Shown here in pieces: positions 21,878-33,682 of a stretch of DNA of 64,000 nt. Positions within the stretch are counted from its first letter, which is position 1. Every line of letters starts with the position of its first letter. The DNA comes from Sarcomyxa edulis (Eukaryota > Basidiomycota > Agaricomycetes > Agaricales > Mycenaceae): assembly GCA_009761415.1 (NCBI GenBank), contig QUOL01000006.1, positions 496,001 through 560,000 on the forward strand. The letters are read 5' to 3'. A model generated the notes under the pieces. The model did not search any database. It saw nothing but the letters and a program-made list of their open reading frames with translations, and had not been told where the DNA came from. The position numbers and the translations under genes were made by a program.

Positions 21878-23945
21878 TTAAGCCGGAATAAATTCGACTA
21901 TTCCTGCTTCACCAGCGTCCCACATCTTGACGAACTTGAATCCCGCTTCTTTCCTACAACATGAACCAGATCAGTCGGAGTCCGAAGCATTTCCTGGAAA
22001 CTCACCCCATATCGATGAATTCCTGTAACGTTCGCTCTTTGCTGTTCATAGAGCCCATCATGTTGAGATCTTGCTGGTAGATACGAACTCTACCCATCCC
22101 GTAGTTAGCGAGGAGAGGCTCAGGAGCCTTGAAAGCGGCAGGACAGTGTATCAGACACTCGTCAAACTCCCTCTATCAAGACTCACCTGCGTATACAGAC
22201 TCTCTTGTGTTCGATCTCGCGTCTGATATTGCAAGACTAGTTCGTCTAAAGATTCATCAGATCGTGGTCATAAAGCATGGCCTGAAGAAGTCGACATTAC
22301 TCACGAATGAGAAGTTTGCTTGTGGCTTTCGTCGCTTTCCTGACATTCCTAAGGATTGTCAAACATTCCGCATATGGCCAATCATGTCTACGTTGATGAG
22401 TGGGTAAGTAACAATTGTCCAAACAAGAGATTGTGTGCGTACAATACGTGACGAATCTAAAGTATGACAAAGGCGTCAGACTTATCCAAAAAGCAAGATA
22501 GGGATACTTGATTTACATAGTAGAAGTCACAACTAGTTACGGGTACGTCTTTGAAGATATTTATCGGGGCAAATTCAACCATCTTGTTTTCCACAGCCGA
22601 TGGGAGCTCCTTTGCCCAATACTAGACAGAAAACTAATCAATCACGATCTTACGTAGAATTTGAAGCGATACTACCTCTTTTCCCTGTTCGATAACACCC
22701 GGTTGATCTTGTAATACAACCTTAAATCGAGGAAAGGCTTTGGCTAAGTCGAGAGTAACATGCCCGTTACCTCCGCCCACATCACATATGGTAATTTGGG
22801 TATCGGACGGAAGCTCGTCCCATGGATATACTTGTGAGAGGATAAGAAAGCGCACATCAGAAACATAGTAGCTTTATGCCAGACCTTTCGGTAACATGCT
22901 TTTCCCGGTGACTTGGCCCCATCCGACCATAGCTTGAGCAAAACGCTAAGCAAATGAGTATCAGCCGAGAAATCGAGGGAGCTGAAAAGACTGACATCAG
23001 TCTTGGGTTTTCCCTCGGGCTGGAACGAGAGGGTGACTAGTTAGTTGTGTGTCCGAGCTTGATACGACCCACCTACTGTAAGGTAATAGTCAAAGGCAGT
23101 GGAGCCGAATGCCCGCTGGAAGGCAGCATCCTCAAGACAAGACGAAGATCCTGATTTTGGGTCTGCCAAGGTGTCACCTAAGTATGCCGATGCTTTGAAA
23201 ACCTCATCCGTGCTAGAAGCTAGAATTAATACACAAGAACACGAGTACTTGCTATACGTACAGGTGGCCCACTAAGCTTGAGACTGGATCGTTAGAGAGA
23301 AGCTTCATGCTCAGGCGATTATTGGCGAAGACATTAGGCCTGACTGCAAAAATATGAAGATACCTGATAAGACATATATAGACAAGATTTACCTTCATCG
23401 AAGCAGTGCTTGGTTGCTAAAAGACGTAAGATACGTCCGAGTTTGTCTGCATCAAGACCTGACTGTTTTGCCAAGACGTCTACGTGAAGACCTTCAGATC
23501 TATCGAGAAGAAGATCCGCAATTCTAAATTCTGTTACGACGCGCATGCACGCCGGTTCTTCGAACTGAGAGGAGTATCGTAAATATCATAGATATACTCG
23601 TCTCAAATGATTGATTTGATTATTACCCCATAGGCTTTCTAGGTGAAGAAATCGGCTCGGGTTTCAGTATAAGATATATAGTATGAAGGATGGCAGACTG
23701 ACGTTGGTGATGGTATGTCCTGGACTGGCGATAGTAAAGCTCAATTGAGCACAGGAAGCCTCGACGATCTCGATGGCTCTGCGCAGTTCTGGGGTCACCT
23801 TCTCTGGGCTATCGAAGGGCCCAGTGCTGACCGAGTCCAGCGAGGGCACCGTTTGTCCTATCTGTGCATATTCGGATATGATGACTTTGACGGAGTCTTG
23901 TATGAGGTCCACGAGAGCTGAGAGAGGTGCGGAAATAGTAGACAT
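21878..23945 (-). CDS. S-adenosylmethionine-dependent O-methyltransferase (plant COMT type)
   Basis: Methylates hydroxyl groups of small aromatic or secondary metabolites; the substrate cannot be told from sequence. The start exon (ATG 23943-23945) reads MSTISAPLSALVDLIQDSVK, the usual fungal N-terminus. Then CMRVVTEFRIADLLLDRSEG and AKQSGLDADKLGRILRLLAT form the winged-helix dimerisation part, followed by SSCLEDAAFQRAFGSTAFDY. SAM motif I is ITICDVGGGNGHVTLDLAKA (near 22760), continued by FPRFKVVLQDQPGVIEQGK. The catalytic base region is HDWPYAECLTILRN (near 22350-22400), and the C-terminus runs MNSKERTLQEFIDMGKEAGF to GIVEFIPA and TAA at 21878-21880. At least six short introns. It lies head-to-tail with the aldo-keto reductase group on the same strand, which hints at a shared metabolic theme. 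Confidence 0.9.
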
Positions 23946-24192
23946 CACTGTCAGGTTCTCCGTCGTCTGATACTAGGGAGGATCTCAATGAAGTGGGGAG
24001 GAAAAGCGACTGCCATGGTGTTGAGAATTTTCCACGATGCGGCGCCCTTGATGTAGAATCGCCCGTATACGGTCCGTTGGAATTTCTCATGGCCACACAG
24101 GTGATGGTGAAGGTAGCTGACCAAGCCCGTGTAACAGGTAGTACCGTGACATGCTATCTTCGTTTTTATGGTTAGTAGCACCACAGATGATC

Positions 24193-24460
24193 GAGGAGCC
24201 AGACCTCCTTGTGTTGTGTCCCAACCAAGCCACTCACATGATTGACCTAAGGCTACACAGGTCTCTCTTGAGTCCACATAGATCTATGTCGTCCCGGTTG
24301 CTTATGTATAGGAAAACCGCGCTCTTCCATCCTCTGCGGGAAGCCCTCTGGACAATCTACACGAAATAAGTTGAGAGGGCTCCATCGAGAAAGAATGACC
24401 GGCTCACCGAAATATATGTTGCCAGTCTTTTCAACTTTAGAGACCCTGGACATTATGCCT
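24193..24460 (-). pseudogene. Decayed aldo-keto reductase C-terminal fragment
   Basis: On the minus strand the words IHKQPGRHRSMWTQE and, in a different frame, GQSCEWLGWDTTQGG match the C-terminal end of the two full reductases nearby (HKQPGQHRSMF, then EQLGWNLTKGAGG or EWLGWNFKKGGEG). Stops and a frame change separate the two words, and no catalytic part is present. So this is a relic of a third reductase copy, lying about 250 bp upstream of the O-methyltransferase start. The DNA between 24320 and 24460 codes for nothing I recognise. Confidence 0.7.
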
Positions 24461-24479
24461 CGTTGTTGCATCTAATTGC

Positions 24480-25900
24480 ATTAGCACAGGAAGAGCGATC
24501 GTCGATGTTAGAGACCGAAAATATGATACCATATTCACATGCGTGCAAGAGTTGACGAGCTTGGGATTCTTATCTGCTGGGCGTTATGACACGGCAAAGC
24601 CTTGAATATGTGCAAAGGAAGAGGAAGAGGAGACTCGGAGGCCTGAGGCCTGAGGCTCGTTCTCCGGTCATCGTGTCGTCTTTTCCCGTGAGCTTTCCAG
24701 CTTGAACATGGCATACTCGCTTTCCAAATCTGACTGGGGTAATTCCATGCTGATTAGATCAAGATTAGATGAGATATCAATTACTGCAGATGCACGCAAG
24801 ATGGTTGTTCCCTCCGTCTCAGAAAAACAAACCTTACCCTCTTTGTGGGATGACTAGGGGAGACTAGGAGAAGATGCCTCTGGGAGACCAGTCTGACCAC
24901 TGCCAGGTCGTCGTCGTCGGCAAGAACTTAAAACTGCGCAATGTCACGGTGACCTGACAAACGCGACATAACGTGACGTGACGATTAGATTTTTTCAACT
25001 GCTCCAAACCTGCTCTTAAACTCTCTCTATGGAGCCTTTTCTCATCCTCTTGCTGTCGCGATCGGAGAATGACGAGATTTTTGCGGCTCTTTCATTCTCT
25101 AGACAGGGTTTCGAACGAGTGTAGATACTTTCCTTGACATTCTTTGTCTGTCGGGTAACAAGCCGCCATCTCCACAGTCCCCAATCACGCGTCTCGATGG
25201 GTGTTTTCAATCTACCACTGCGGCCAGGCTCTCGGAACGTATATTGTTAGCCGAATATGTAGTTTTTTAGACCGCAAAGCTCCTGTGTATCTTTCAGAGT
25301 CTTCAGTAGCTTCAGTTCAGAAGTGCCTCGCTCAGTCTTCTGATGGAGGTTGCGGCCATGTCTTATAACGTTTGCCAGTTATCAGCGGTCACGAACATTC
25401 CCTTCACTGATCTGGGATGCGAAGCTGCGCAAATGTCTGCGAGCTGTCGAAGCCTCGCAGATAACAATCGCTTACCTGGATCTCCAGTGACAGTGCGGCG
25501 TCTTGACCATATGAAAGAGAGGCTTCAAGTCGTATCGATTTAGGAGAATGGCTTGTTTCGTCCCTTGCTTCGCTCCAACTGACCATTATGAGTGTCTCCC
25601 TTGCGTCACGATGCTGTGGACTTTCAGGCGGTCGAAGAAATATCAGAACGCCACACTTATAGCTGTGCAGAGTGGCAACTGTAGATACCTATGAGTATCA
25701 GAGATAAGAAAGATGCTGAGAAATGCCGAGGCAGTTCAAAAGATTGGAATGGCTCAGCTCATCAACCTACTTAGGGCTCGATGCGCGATAATTATGCCGC
25801 CACAGGAAAAGGTATAGAGGTAAGTAGATAATATTCAAAATTCAGGTCGAACATTCAAATCGTCATTTCTTTGTGCAACAGATATCATATAGCTTTATAA
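24480..25900. other. Intergenic region without recognised gene
   Basis: About 1.4 kb. It contains short GA-rich stretches near 24610-24650 and weak open frames with no family resemblance. I found no tRNA, repeat or coding signal that I would defend. Confidence 0.45.
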
Positions 25901-27374
25901 TCAGACGATGAAACCTCCTGCTCCCTTTGTCAAGTTCCAACCGAGCTGTTCGTACGACCAACCTAGATGCAGTGGCTCGTCTGTCGAAAACATAGACCTA
26001 TGCTGTCCCGGTTGTTTGTGAACATCGTTTAACGCTTTCATATCTTCAACCGGAAGTGCAGCAATCTATGAACGATATGTATCAAGCAATCGCGATGCTA
26101 CGTCGAGGATAAGTTCATCGACTTACCGTGATATTAGTTGCCAGCCTTTCCTTGTCTTCGCTCTTAGGTATGACGACGGTACCTCTTTGGACTCCCCAGC
26201 TCAGAAGTACCTGCCCAGGTGTGATGTTCAACTTATCGGATATACCCTTAACGACAGGGTTTGAGAGGAATTCTTTTGTCAGACTTTGACCTAGGGATAA
26301 GAATAGTAACATTGAACCAAGTCGTATATGTGCGAGTCAAAAAGAGCTCACCGAGAGGAGAGTACGCGGTCAACAATATACCTTTATCGTCGCAGAATGA
26401 CTTGAGATCGTCCTGGGGTAGGAAAGGATGAAGCTCCACTTGATTAACAGCCGGAATGACGACACAGTGGGGAAAGAGCTCTGTGAGCAGTTTGATGGAG
26501 AAGTTTGAGACACCAATGGTCTTGACTTTGCCTGGCATCTTCGTGAAAAAGGAGGACATTGCTCCTTACGTGATGGCATGCTTACCTGTTTTCAAGAGTT
26601 TCTCCATATCTTTCCAGGTATCGATGAAGGTCGGGTGTTCATCTGGCCCCAGAAGCTTCGCATTCGGGTCGGACATCGACGATGCTTTTAGAATTGAGTC
26701 GATGATCAATATCTCGTGGTCTTTGATAATCGAAACACGAACCGTTAAGCATAGTTTGTGGCCAGTGCATGAGATAAAGATCGATGTATTCGCAATCGAG
26801 GTCTTTGAGCGATCTTTCAAAAGCTTCTTGTACTCTGTGATGATCACAGCTCCTAAAAATTGGAGTAAGGTCAGAAGATCAAACGAAAAGCAAAGGCCAG
26901 CAAATATGCTACGTACGAGAGTTTGGTGGTGACATAGATTTCACTCCTGGGAACGTCGGTTTCTTTGATGGCTCGACCCACTGCGGCCTCGTTACCTTTC
27001 ACTACATTAGCACAAAGATGACCAGCACCAAATATATATTACCGTATTCGAAAGCCTACAATACTAGCATGTTAACGACGTAGACTCAGGGTTGAATATT
27101 GAGAGAAATCTTACGGTATCAAAAAGACGGTATCCGATCTAACGACCACCTAAGCTCGCAATTAGCTGGATAGTAAAGTACGACTTACATCCAATGCATT
27201 CTTGCACATTGCAGTAGCGCGATCCCCTTGACCCGGTTCACCCATCCAGCACCTAAAGACGCAAACGATTGAGATATCCAATATGCGTGGATATGCAACA
27301 CAGACGTACCCTAAGCCCACAGAAGGGATTTTGGTGCCATTGTTGAGCGTGAAGTATGGGATAGGAGCAGCCAT
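25901..27374 (-). CDS. Aldo-keto reductase, copy 1
   Basis: NADPH-dependent carbonyl reductase of the AKR superfamily (glycerol dehydrogenase / xylose-reductase-like). Starts MAAPIPYFTLNNGTKIPSVG (ATG 27372-27374), then CWMGEPGQGDRATAMCKNAL, IGYRLFDT (catalytic Asp), EYGNEAAVGRAIKETDVPRS (catalytic Tyr), VTTKL (Lys), CEYIDLYLMHWPQTM (His), HPTFIDTWKDMEKLLKTG, KVKTIGVSNFSIKLLTELFP, NQVELHPFLPQDDLKSFCDD, then ITPGQVLLSWGVQRGTVVIP KSEDKERLATN for cofactor binding, and the tail HKQPGQHRSMFSTDEPLHLG to GGFIV, stop 25901-25903. About eight short introns. The full catalytic tetrad seems present. It is a tandem paralogue of the next reductase. Confidence 0.9.
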
Positions 27375-27440
27375 ATCAAGATACAAGGTTGAGGAGAAAG
27401 TTAGAAGGGATCTGTGGGAGCGTTATACTGATACATCCAG

Positions 27441-27446
27441 TTTATA
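27441..27446 (-). promoter_or_regulatory. TATA box of aldo-keto reductase copy 1
   Basis: TATAAA on the minus strand, 67 bp upstream of the start codon at 27374, a normal distance for a fungal TATA promoter. Confidence 0.5.
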
Positions 27447-27574
27447 ACCCAGTGGGACCGAGTCAAGTAACGGTACCGGTTCTCGGTCGCGGGTATTATT
27501 AGCTGGTACCTGTAAATGATTTGTCTACTGAAAGGCAAGCCTGTCGGTTGATGGTGATGGTGGGATTCAGTGTG

Positions 27575-27675
27575 CTTACCGACAAGAAGAATCAGATTTT
27601 CTATGTTATTCCGAGTATCGATGATATGTGGGCGCTCATCTGAGCGCAAGAATCGCATTCGGGTTTGAGTATTGG
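27575..27675 (-). pseudogene. Aldo-keto reductase exon fragment
   Basis: The minus strand reads FLRSDERPHIIDTRNNIENL, clearly a degraded relative of the reductase word FLRPDEHPNYIDTWKEMEKL found in copy 2 and its counterpart in copy 1. It is followed by KHTESHHHHQ and no further reductase sequence. It lies between the two full genes, so the cluster once held, or mis-recombined, a further copy. Confidence 0.65.
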
Positions 27676-27991
27676 TGAGATCTCCGGCCGAGCAGAAGCG
27701 CTGAGTATGGAGCCCTGCAAGTCTGGATCACTAGACTGTTTCGAATAAAACTTGTCGAGACAACGATTCAGGTACTGCAGCGTGTATATATTGTTACGGC
27801 CTCAGGTCTTCTCTGTACCGCGTGAACATTGCACGATCCTTCTGGCTTATCACTGACGATATGCACTGAGACATAATGCAAAGTAAGCCGTTGTTGACTA
27901 GACATTGACAGATACAGAACGCATACGTACTTCGCAACTTGCTTTACACGTTCAAGAGTAATCATCGAATTAGCAGAATACAGCTTTGAAA

Positions 27992-29482
27992 TCATACGAC
28001 GTAACCTTCTCCTCCTTTCTTAAAATTCCAACCAAGCCATTCATAAGGCCAACCTAAAAGTAGAGGCTCGTCTTTCGTGAACATTGACCTATGCTGACCC
28101 GGTTGTTTGTGAAGATCGTTCAAGGCTTTCATATCTTCGACAGGAAGTGCGGCAATCTAGGAAAGAAACCTATATCAAGGAATGCCGATGCTGTTGAGAA
28201 AGCACTCAATCGACATACCGAGATATTGGCTGCCAGTCTTTCTTTATTTTCGCTCTTTGGTACGACAACGGTACCTCTCTGGACTCCCCAGCTCAAAAGG
28301 ACCTGTCCAGGCGTGATGTTTAACTTATCGGATATACCTTTGACGACAGGGTTCGAGAGAAATTCTCTTGCGAGACCTTGACCTAGAAATTCGATGTCAT
28401 AGTCAATCCGTTAGTCTTAGCGCGATTCGAAGAGAGCTTAGACGAACCGAGAGGAGAGTACGCGGTCAACAATATACCCTTATCCTCGCAGAACGCCTTG
28501 AGATCGTCCTGGGGTAAGAAAGGATGAAGTTCCACCTGATTGACGGCGGGAACGACGGTACATTGGGGAAGAAGCTCTGTGATCAGTTTGATGGAGAAGT
28601 TCGAGATGCCGATGCTTTTGACTTTGCCTGGAGTTTGTATGAGAAGATAATTATGATCGATGAATCGCGGTGAGCTTACCTGTCTTCAAGAGTTTCTCCA
28701 TCTCTTTCCATGTATCGATGTAGTTCGGGTGTTCATCTGGGCGCAGAAATTTTGCGTTCGGGTCGAACATCGATGAAATTTCTGAGATTGGGTAGATGAT
28801 GAGTCTCCCATGTCTGTGGGAAGAATAAAGACGCGTACCGCTGAACATAGTCTGTGGCCAATGCATGAGGTATAAGTCGATGTATTCGCAATCGAGGTCC
28901 TTGAGTGACTTGTCGAACGCTTCCTGTACTCTGTGATGATCGCAGCTCCTGGGAAGTTGGAAAGAGGCTGATCAGCCGTGGATCATTATCTCGATGTATG
29001 TACTGCATACGAAAGCTTGGTGGTGACGAATATTTCACTTCTTGGTACGTTAGTTTCCTTGAGGGCGCGACCTACTGCCGCCTCGTTGCCTGTCGCTGTA
29101 TCAGCACAAGGAAACGATAATCAAGACAGAAAGAGACGGCACCGTATCCAGAAGCCTGTGATACTGAGATGTTAATGACCAATTCTTCAGAGTTAGGAGA
29201 TTCTTACGGTATCGAAATGGCGATAGCCAACCTAGCGATCGCACCAACATAGTTGTGGTTATCTAAAACACACTGTTATGTAGAGCAGTGTCACGAACCT
29301 CTAAAGCAGTCTTGCACATAGCGGTAGCGCGATCAGCTTGACCCGGCTCACCCATCCAGCACCTGAGATTGGAGCACTAAGACGTTCAATACGTTTGTAT
29401 ATGTCACAGAAGCGTACCCTAAACCGACGGAAGGGATTTTGTTGCCATCGTTGAGCGTGAAGTGAGGAATAGGAGCAGCCAT
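27992..29482 (-). CDS. Aldo-keto reductase, copy 2
   Basis: Tandem paralogue of the reductase at 25901-27374 with the same exon layout. Starts MAAPIPHFTLNDGNKIPSVG (ATG 29480-29482), then CWMGEPGQADRATAMCKTAL, GNEAAVGRALKETNVPRSEI, VTTKL, CEYIDLYLMHWPQTMFS, PDEHPNYIDTWKEMEKLLKT, KVKSIGISNFSIKLITELLP, NQVELHPFLPQDDLKAFCED, SNPVVKGISDKLNITPGQVL, SWGVQRGTVVVPKSENKERL and the tail HKQPGQHRSMFTKDEPLLLG to EGYVV, stop TGA at 27992-27994. Catalytic residues of the family seem intact. The protein differs from copy 1 at many sites, so the duplication is old. Substrate unknown. Confidence 0.9.
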
Positions 29483-29527
29483 GATGAGGATACAAAGTGA
29501 AGAGGGATCTGATTACTGATCGTCTGA

Positions 29528-29536
29528 CTTATAAAG
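29528..29536 (-). promoter_or_regulatory. TATA box of aldo-keto reductase copy 2 (proximal)
   Basis: CTTTATAAG, about 50 bp upstream of the start codon. A second, similar block sits 88 bp further upstream at 29616-29624, inside a repeated stretch (GATYTGATTACTGATC ... CTTATAAAG on the plus strand). Confidence 0.5.
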
Positions 29537-29615
29537 TCGCAAAAGTTCCCAGGTACGCATCTACGATTCGTTGGAGCGGTTAATTGAAAATGGATTTGAT
29601 TACTGATCCATTTGG

Positions 29616-29624
29616 CTTATAAAG
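29616..29624 (-). promoter_or_regulatory. Second TATA-containing block, duplicated promoter segment
   Basis: Local duplication of the promoter block at 29505-29536. The two copies share GATTACTGATC and CTTATAAAG. Could give a second transcription start for reductase copy 2. Confidence 0.35.
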
Positions 29625-30090
29625 ACTGGAGGATTCGTTCGTCGGATGGTTCCCAACCCCTAATGAACATGACATACTAGTAGCTACCCGCGGATTCCAA
29701 CGGTTTTCGAGGGTTTTCGACCGCTCGTCCAGCACGGCGCCGTGCAAGTCACAATGGTGCATTGCAATCCTCGAGTCTGCAGTACACATAAGTAGTTGTT
29801 TTGTTGTTCATGGCTTCGTAATTAGACATCGATGCGTACTTGACTCACTTGTTAGTCTCCGACTGAACGGGACCACTCCAGTGCAATATACCTTTCCTCT
29901 CTTCAAGTCTTCCACCTGTAGGAGTGCGTGTTTCCACCGTTGGACAGCGAGAAAATCGGCGAGTCCACTTGGAAGATGGAAGTTAAATCCAAGTCACGTA
30001 TACGCTCGACGCGTACTTCCTGATTGACTCACTCACCCCTGGAAAAATGGCAAGTATGAGTCAATTGTACGAACATTCTCTTCTTTCTTC

Positions 30091-32483
30091 ATGTCCAGCA
30101 TGTCTTCACCTTCGTTTCCAGTGCTAGACAACACCGATGTGTCTCGATGTGTGCTTGATCAGTTCCGAGTGGCTATCGCTACCCAGCTGTCCAATTCTCT
30201 AGGCATCTCCGTCTCCGCATGCTACGACGGCATCGATGTGGGCAAAAAGGGCGTCGATTTCACTGTGGCAGTTCCCAGATTCAGGCTGAAAGGGAAGCCC
30301 AACGAGATAGCGGCAAAGGCAGTCAAAGAGGTGGGTCAAAGGACCTCTGCAAGGGTATACAACCAACTTATGCAGATTCTTGCAGTTCGTCCCAGATGAA
30401 TACGTCGATAGCGTCGAAGCTTCCGGGATCTTTCTACATTACAGAGTCCAACCATTGACCCTTGCCCGCCTCGTACTCAATCAGATCCACAAGCTATCCC
30501 AGCCGACGCCGAATGAGCCCTACGGAACATACGGCCACAACTTGGACGTATCAGGGAAGAAAGTTCTCATCGAGTTTAGCAGCCCTAACATCGCTAAGCC
30601 TTTTCATGCTGGACACCTTCGGAGTACCATCATCGGCACGTTTCTGGCGAATATCTATGAAGCATGCGGTGCCCATGTCATTCGTATGAATTAGTTCAGT
30701 CGCTTCGATCTAACTCTCCCTCTGTTGATTTCTGATACATCTCATTAGTCTTGGAGACTGGGGAAAACAATTTGGTACCTTGGAATTCATTTCCGGTGCC
30801 GGGGTTCTGACACGAGTTCTCTTCACTAGGTCTCTTAGCCGTCGGATTTGAACGGTACGGGTCTGAGGAGAAACTGTCCGAGAACGCCATCATGCATCTC
30901 TTTGATGTATACGTCCGCGTCAATCAAGATATCAAGGCAGAGGCAGAATCTGGTGGCCCCTCCACGACCGACGAAAAAGCCAAGGATGTATTCCGGGCTA
31001 TGGAAGATGGTTTGTCGTTGTCACCTCTAATCATGCCTAGTTCGCTGAACTCATGATTTGCAGGCGACGCAACTACCCTCGCACTCTGGAAGCGCTTCCG
31101 AGAACTCTCCATCAAAGCATACGAACTAGCGTATCGTCGGCTAAATGTCCATTTCGACGTATACGCCGGAGAATCCCTCGTCACCACCGAAAACATCCAA
31201 GAAACCATCAAAGTGCTCCGGGAGAAAGGCCTTTTGGTCGAGAAGCTCAAATCGGAGAGCGTGACACACAAGGACTTCAAGAAGGCTGATCAAGACGCGG
31301 TGGAAGACGATACAGAAACGGACGTCGTGTCTGGTCAGGAAGAAAAGCCGGCTTGGGCGGTGGATCTCAATGCTTGGAAACTTGGGAAACCGGTCGTTCA
31401 GAAACCGGGTTGGTGCCATTTCATACGTCGTCGTTCTTACTAACGTATGATCGAACAGATGGCACGACTATCTACATGGTTCGCGATATCGCAGGCGCCA
31501 TTCAACGGTACGAACAATATAACTTTGACAAAATGATCTACGTCATCGGAGACCAACAAGTATGTCCCTGCTCTCTTTCCCAACATTCTCCTCTTCATCC
31601 TACTTACGTTACGCCAACAGGACCTACACGTCGCCCAATTCTTCAAGATCCTCTCTCTAATGCACGTCCCATTCGCTTCGCACCTCGAGCACGTCAATTT
31701 CGGCAGAGTCAACGGGATGAGCACGCGGAACGGCGAGGTCAAGTTTCTAGATCAGATTCTGGATACAGCGAAGGAGGCGATGATGGAGCAGATGAATAAG
31801 AATCAGGAGAAGATGAGCAAGATCGAAGACCCGGATCGGACTGGGGATGAGATTGGGATTACTTGCGTCAAGATTCAGGATATGGCGGCTAAGAGGTACA
31901 TGGCTCTTCTTTTTTCACCGTGCAACTTCTGATATATCTCCAGGATCATCTCGTACGACTTTGACTGGCAACGTATGACCTCTTTCGAGGGAGATACAGG
32001 TGCTTATCTGCAGTACCAACATGTCAGACTGTGTTCAGGTGCCGTTCACTATTATCTCTAGTATTTTTCCGAGTGTACTGACGATTCACAGTGGCCCGCA
32101 GAGTCGCACCAACCATCATACTCCGCGACGACCCCACCCTCATCAACACGTCCCTCTTGACAGAACCCAAAGCCCACGAACTCGTCATGCTCCTAGCCCG
32201 ATACCCCGACGTAGTCCGCACAGCGCTCAAGAATTCAGAACCGAGTACGATCGTATCGTATTGCTTCAAGTGCGTACAACGTTTCCGTTCTCTTCCACGT
32301 TCGGCTAACTCGATACCCGTCTGCAGGCTCAGCCATCTCGTCAGTTCGGCCTGGGAGATTTTGATCGTGAAAGATCAAGAAATCGAGCTCGCACAGGCCC
32401 GTCTTCTACTATTCACTTGCGCTAAATCCGTCTTGTCAAGTGCGATGCGGCTTTTGTCTCTCACACCCTTGGAGCACATGTAG
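30091..32483 (+). CDS. RARS: Arginyl-tRNA synthetase, copy A
   Basis: Class I aminoacyl-tRNA synthetase that charges tRNA-Arg in the cytosol (and possibly mitochondria). Ten exons with in-phase joins, one of them (30749-30774) only 26 nt. N-terminal domain: [20 protein letters not shown] and [24 protein letters not shown]-type signature in [20 protein letters not shown], then [92 protein letters not shown], and the KMSKS-equivalent [20 protein letters not shown] typical of ArgRS. The DALR anticodon-binding domain ends [17 protein letters not shown] at 32481-32483. An internal acidic insert ([18 protein letters not shown]) is longer than in yeast. Two start codons are possible, 30091 and 30100; only the second is kept in copy B. 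The frame is undamaged. Confidence 0.96.
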
Positions 32484-33178
32484 CTGAGATGTCGTGGTGT
32501 TGTTAGTTTTGTATCCTGCTTTGATCTTCGCAATAACTTATTTCAATTCATTGACCGCTTAAGAGACTGACAAACAGTTGCAAACAAAAAAAAGCTGCAT
32601 CTACAAAACGCTCAATCGGCTAGTATCAAAATTTCAAGGGTTCCCCCTCCCGAGGGTTCCCGATTTCATTATCTACCAACATGACGGGTCTACCTATGGC
32701 ACTCTATCACGAGTTGGGGACGGCAATGGACGCTTCGGAACTAGAAGATCTCTTCAGTGAGGGACACACACGAGAAGGGAGGAGACTGACTGGGGGGAGC
32801 TGAACCTGAGTGGTCTCGACTTGAGTAGCCCGACTGCAAGGTCGGTATATCGTTGGAATGTAACTCGACAACATGATCACACATCGACAACGAATCAAGT
32901 GACAGACCGTGGTATAAAGAAATTTCCGTCGTGAGCCGAGGATTTCGAGGTGCCGTAGAACGAGTCACTGATTGGTTCACCGTGACGCAGGATCAACCGG
33001 ATTGGAAGGGGACAGTACGAATTTGGGTGACTTGAATGAACACCTGGTGATGTACGTGTTGGCGACATGCAAGCTTTGGAACGGAAGAAACTGCGGAGAT
33101 ATTCAAGAATTTGTCAGCAACTGACGAGTGAGAGGACTTACGAGGTCCTCAATTTCCCAATCTTCAAGACCAAGAAGT
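32484..33178. other. 3' flank of ArgRS copy A, duplicated intergenic DNA
   Basis: About 700 bp shared with 59251-60031. Compared with copy B, about 105 bp are missing here around 32884 (equivalent of 59649-59755), which removes an exon-like minus-strand stretch present in B. No convincing gene. Confidence 0.5.
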
Positions 33179-33183
33179 AACAG
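33179..33183 (+). repeat. Target-site duplication, left (AACAG)
   Basis: AACAG directly before the 5' LTR and again at 45539-45543 after the 3' LTR. Copy B has a single AACAG at 60032-60036, the unfilled site. Confidence 0.93.
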
Positions 33184-33682
33184 TGTAGTGGACGTATACT
33201 CTTCTTATCATGACTCCTATACTTTACTTTTTTACTTTCAAAGTCGCTCGACAGCTATGTTTACATTTCCTTACTTTCGTCACTCATGTCACGTTGTTAC
33301 TCAAGTCACGCGTTATCGCGGACAATAGAATTATCTTTTTACCTTCAAACACCCACCACTGCCTACTACACTTCCTTCGTTGGTCTCTTCGAATAGTTAC
33401 GGGCATCGGGCGTGATATTAATAAGGTCAGGTTTCTAATTCTACTTGAGTTCCCGGCTTCGAAGACTCGTCTCTCAAGGACAGCCTGAGAGATTAGGAAT
33501 CTCGATATACCACTCAAGGATAGCCTGAGTGAGGCGAGATTCCGTGAAGTCTTCGAGACCCGAGGTACTGACTGTACAGGTACCTGTAAGTCTCACACCG
33601 AGGCACCGAGTACGCTCGCCAGCTGAACGCTGAACTCGAACGCGTCCCAAATATTTGTGGGACTCTGCGCACGGGTACCACA
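33184..33682 (+). repeat. 5' LTR
   Basis: 499 bp, TGTAGTGGACG...GGTACCACA. Identical by eye to 45040-45538. Contains a T-rich early part (CTTTACTTTTTTACTTTC), the branched hairpin domain at 33459-33556, a palindromic CAGGTACCTG and a strong splice-donor-like GTAAGT at 33586-33591. Confidence 0.96.
33459..33556 (+). promoter_or_regulatory. Branched RNA domain with two conserved-loop hairpins (5' LTR)
   Basis: An outer 9-bp stem TCGAAGACT (33459-33467) / AGTCTTCGA (33548-33556) encloses hairpin 1 (33470-33492: TCTCTCA, unpaired A, GG, loop ACAG, CC, TGAGAGA) and a second 9-bp stem GGAATCTCG (33496-33504) / CGAGATTCC (33535-33543) that encloses hairpin 2 (33511-33531: CACTCA, unpaired A, GG, loop ATAG, CC, TGAGTG). 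Hairpins 1 and 2 differ in the outer stem pairs but keep pairing and the same loop core. The same hairpin type recurs before the second frame. The pairing is seen directly; the function is inferred. Confidence 0.8.

Noticed and set aside
24193..24460. 5' exon of the O-methyltransferase
   Set aside because: The peptide words match the C-terminus of the nearby aldo-keto reductases, and the methyltransferase has a normal start at 23945.
32688..32815. Small plus-strand frame after ArgRS (starts MTGLPMALYHELG)
   Set aside because: About 40 codons, and the copy B version differs at many residues and not mainly at silent sites; no sign of selection.
33459..33556. Self-cleaving ribozyme in the LTR
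   Set aside because: No hammerhead or other known ribozyme core could be fitted to the hairpins.
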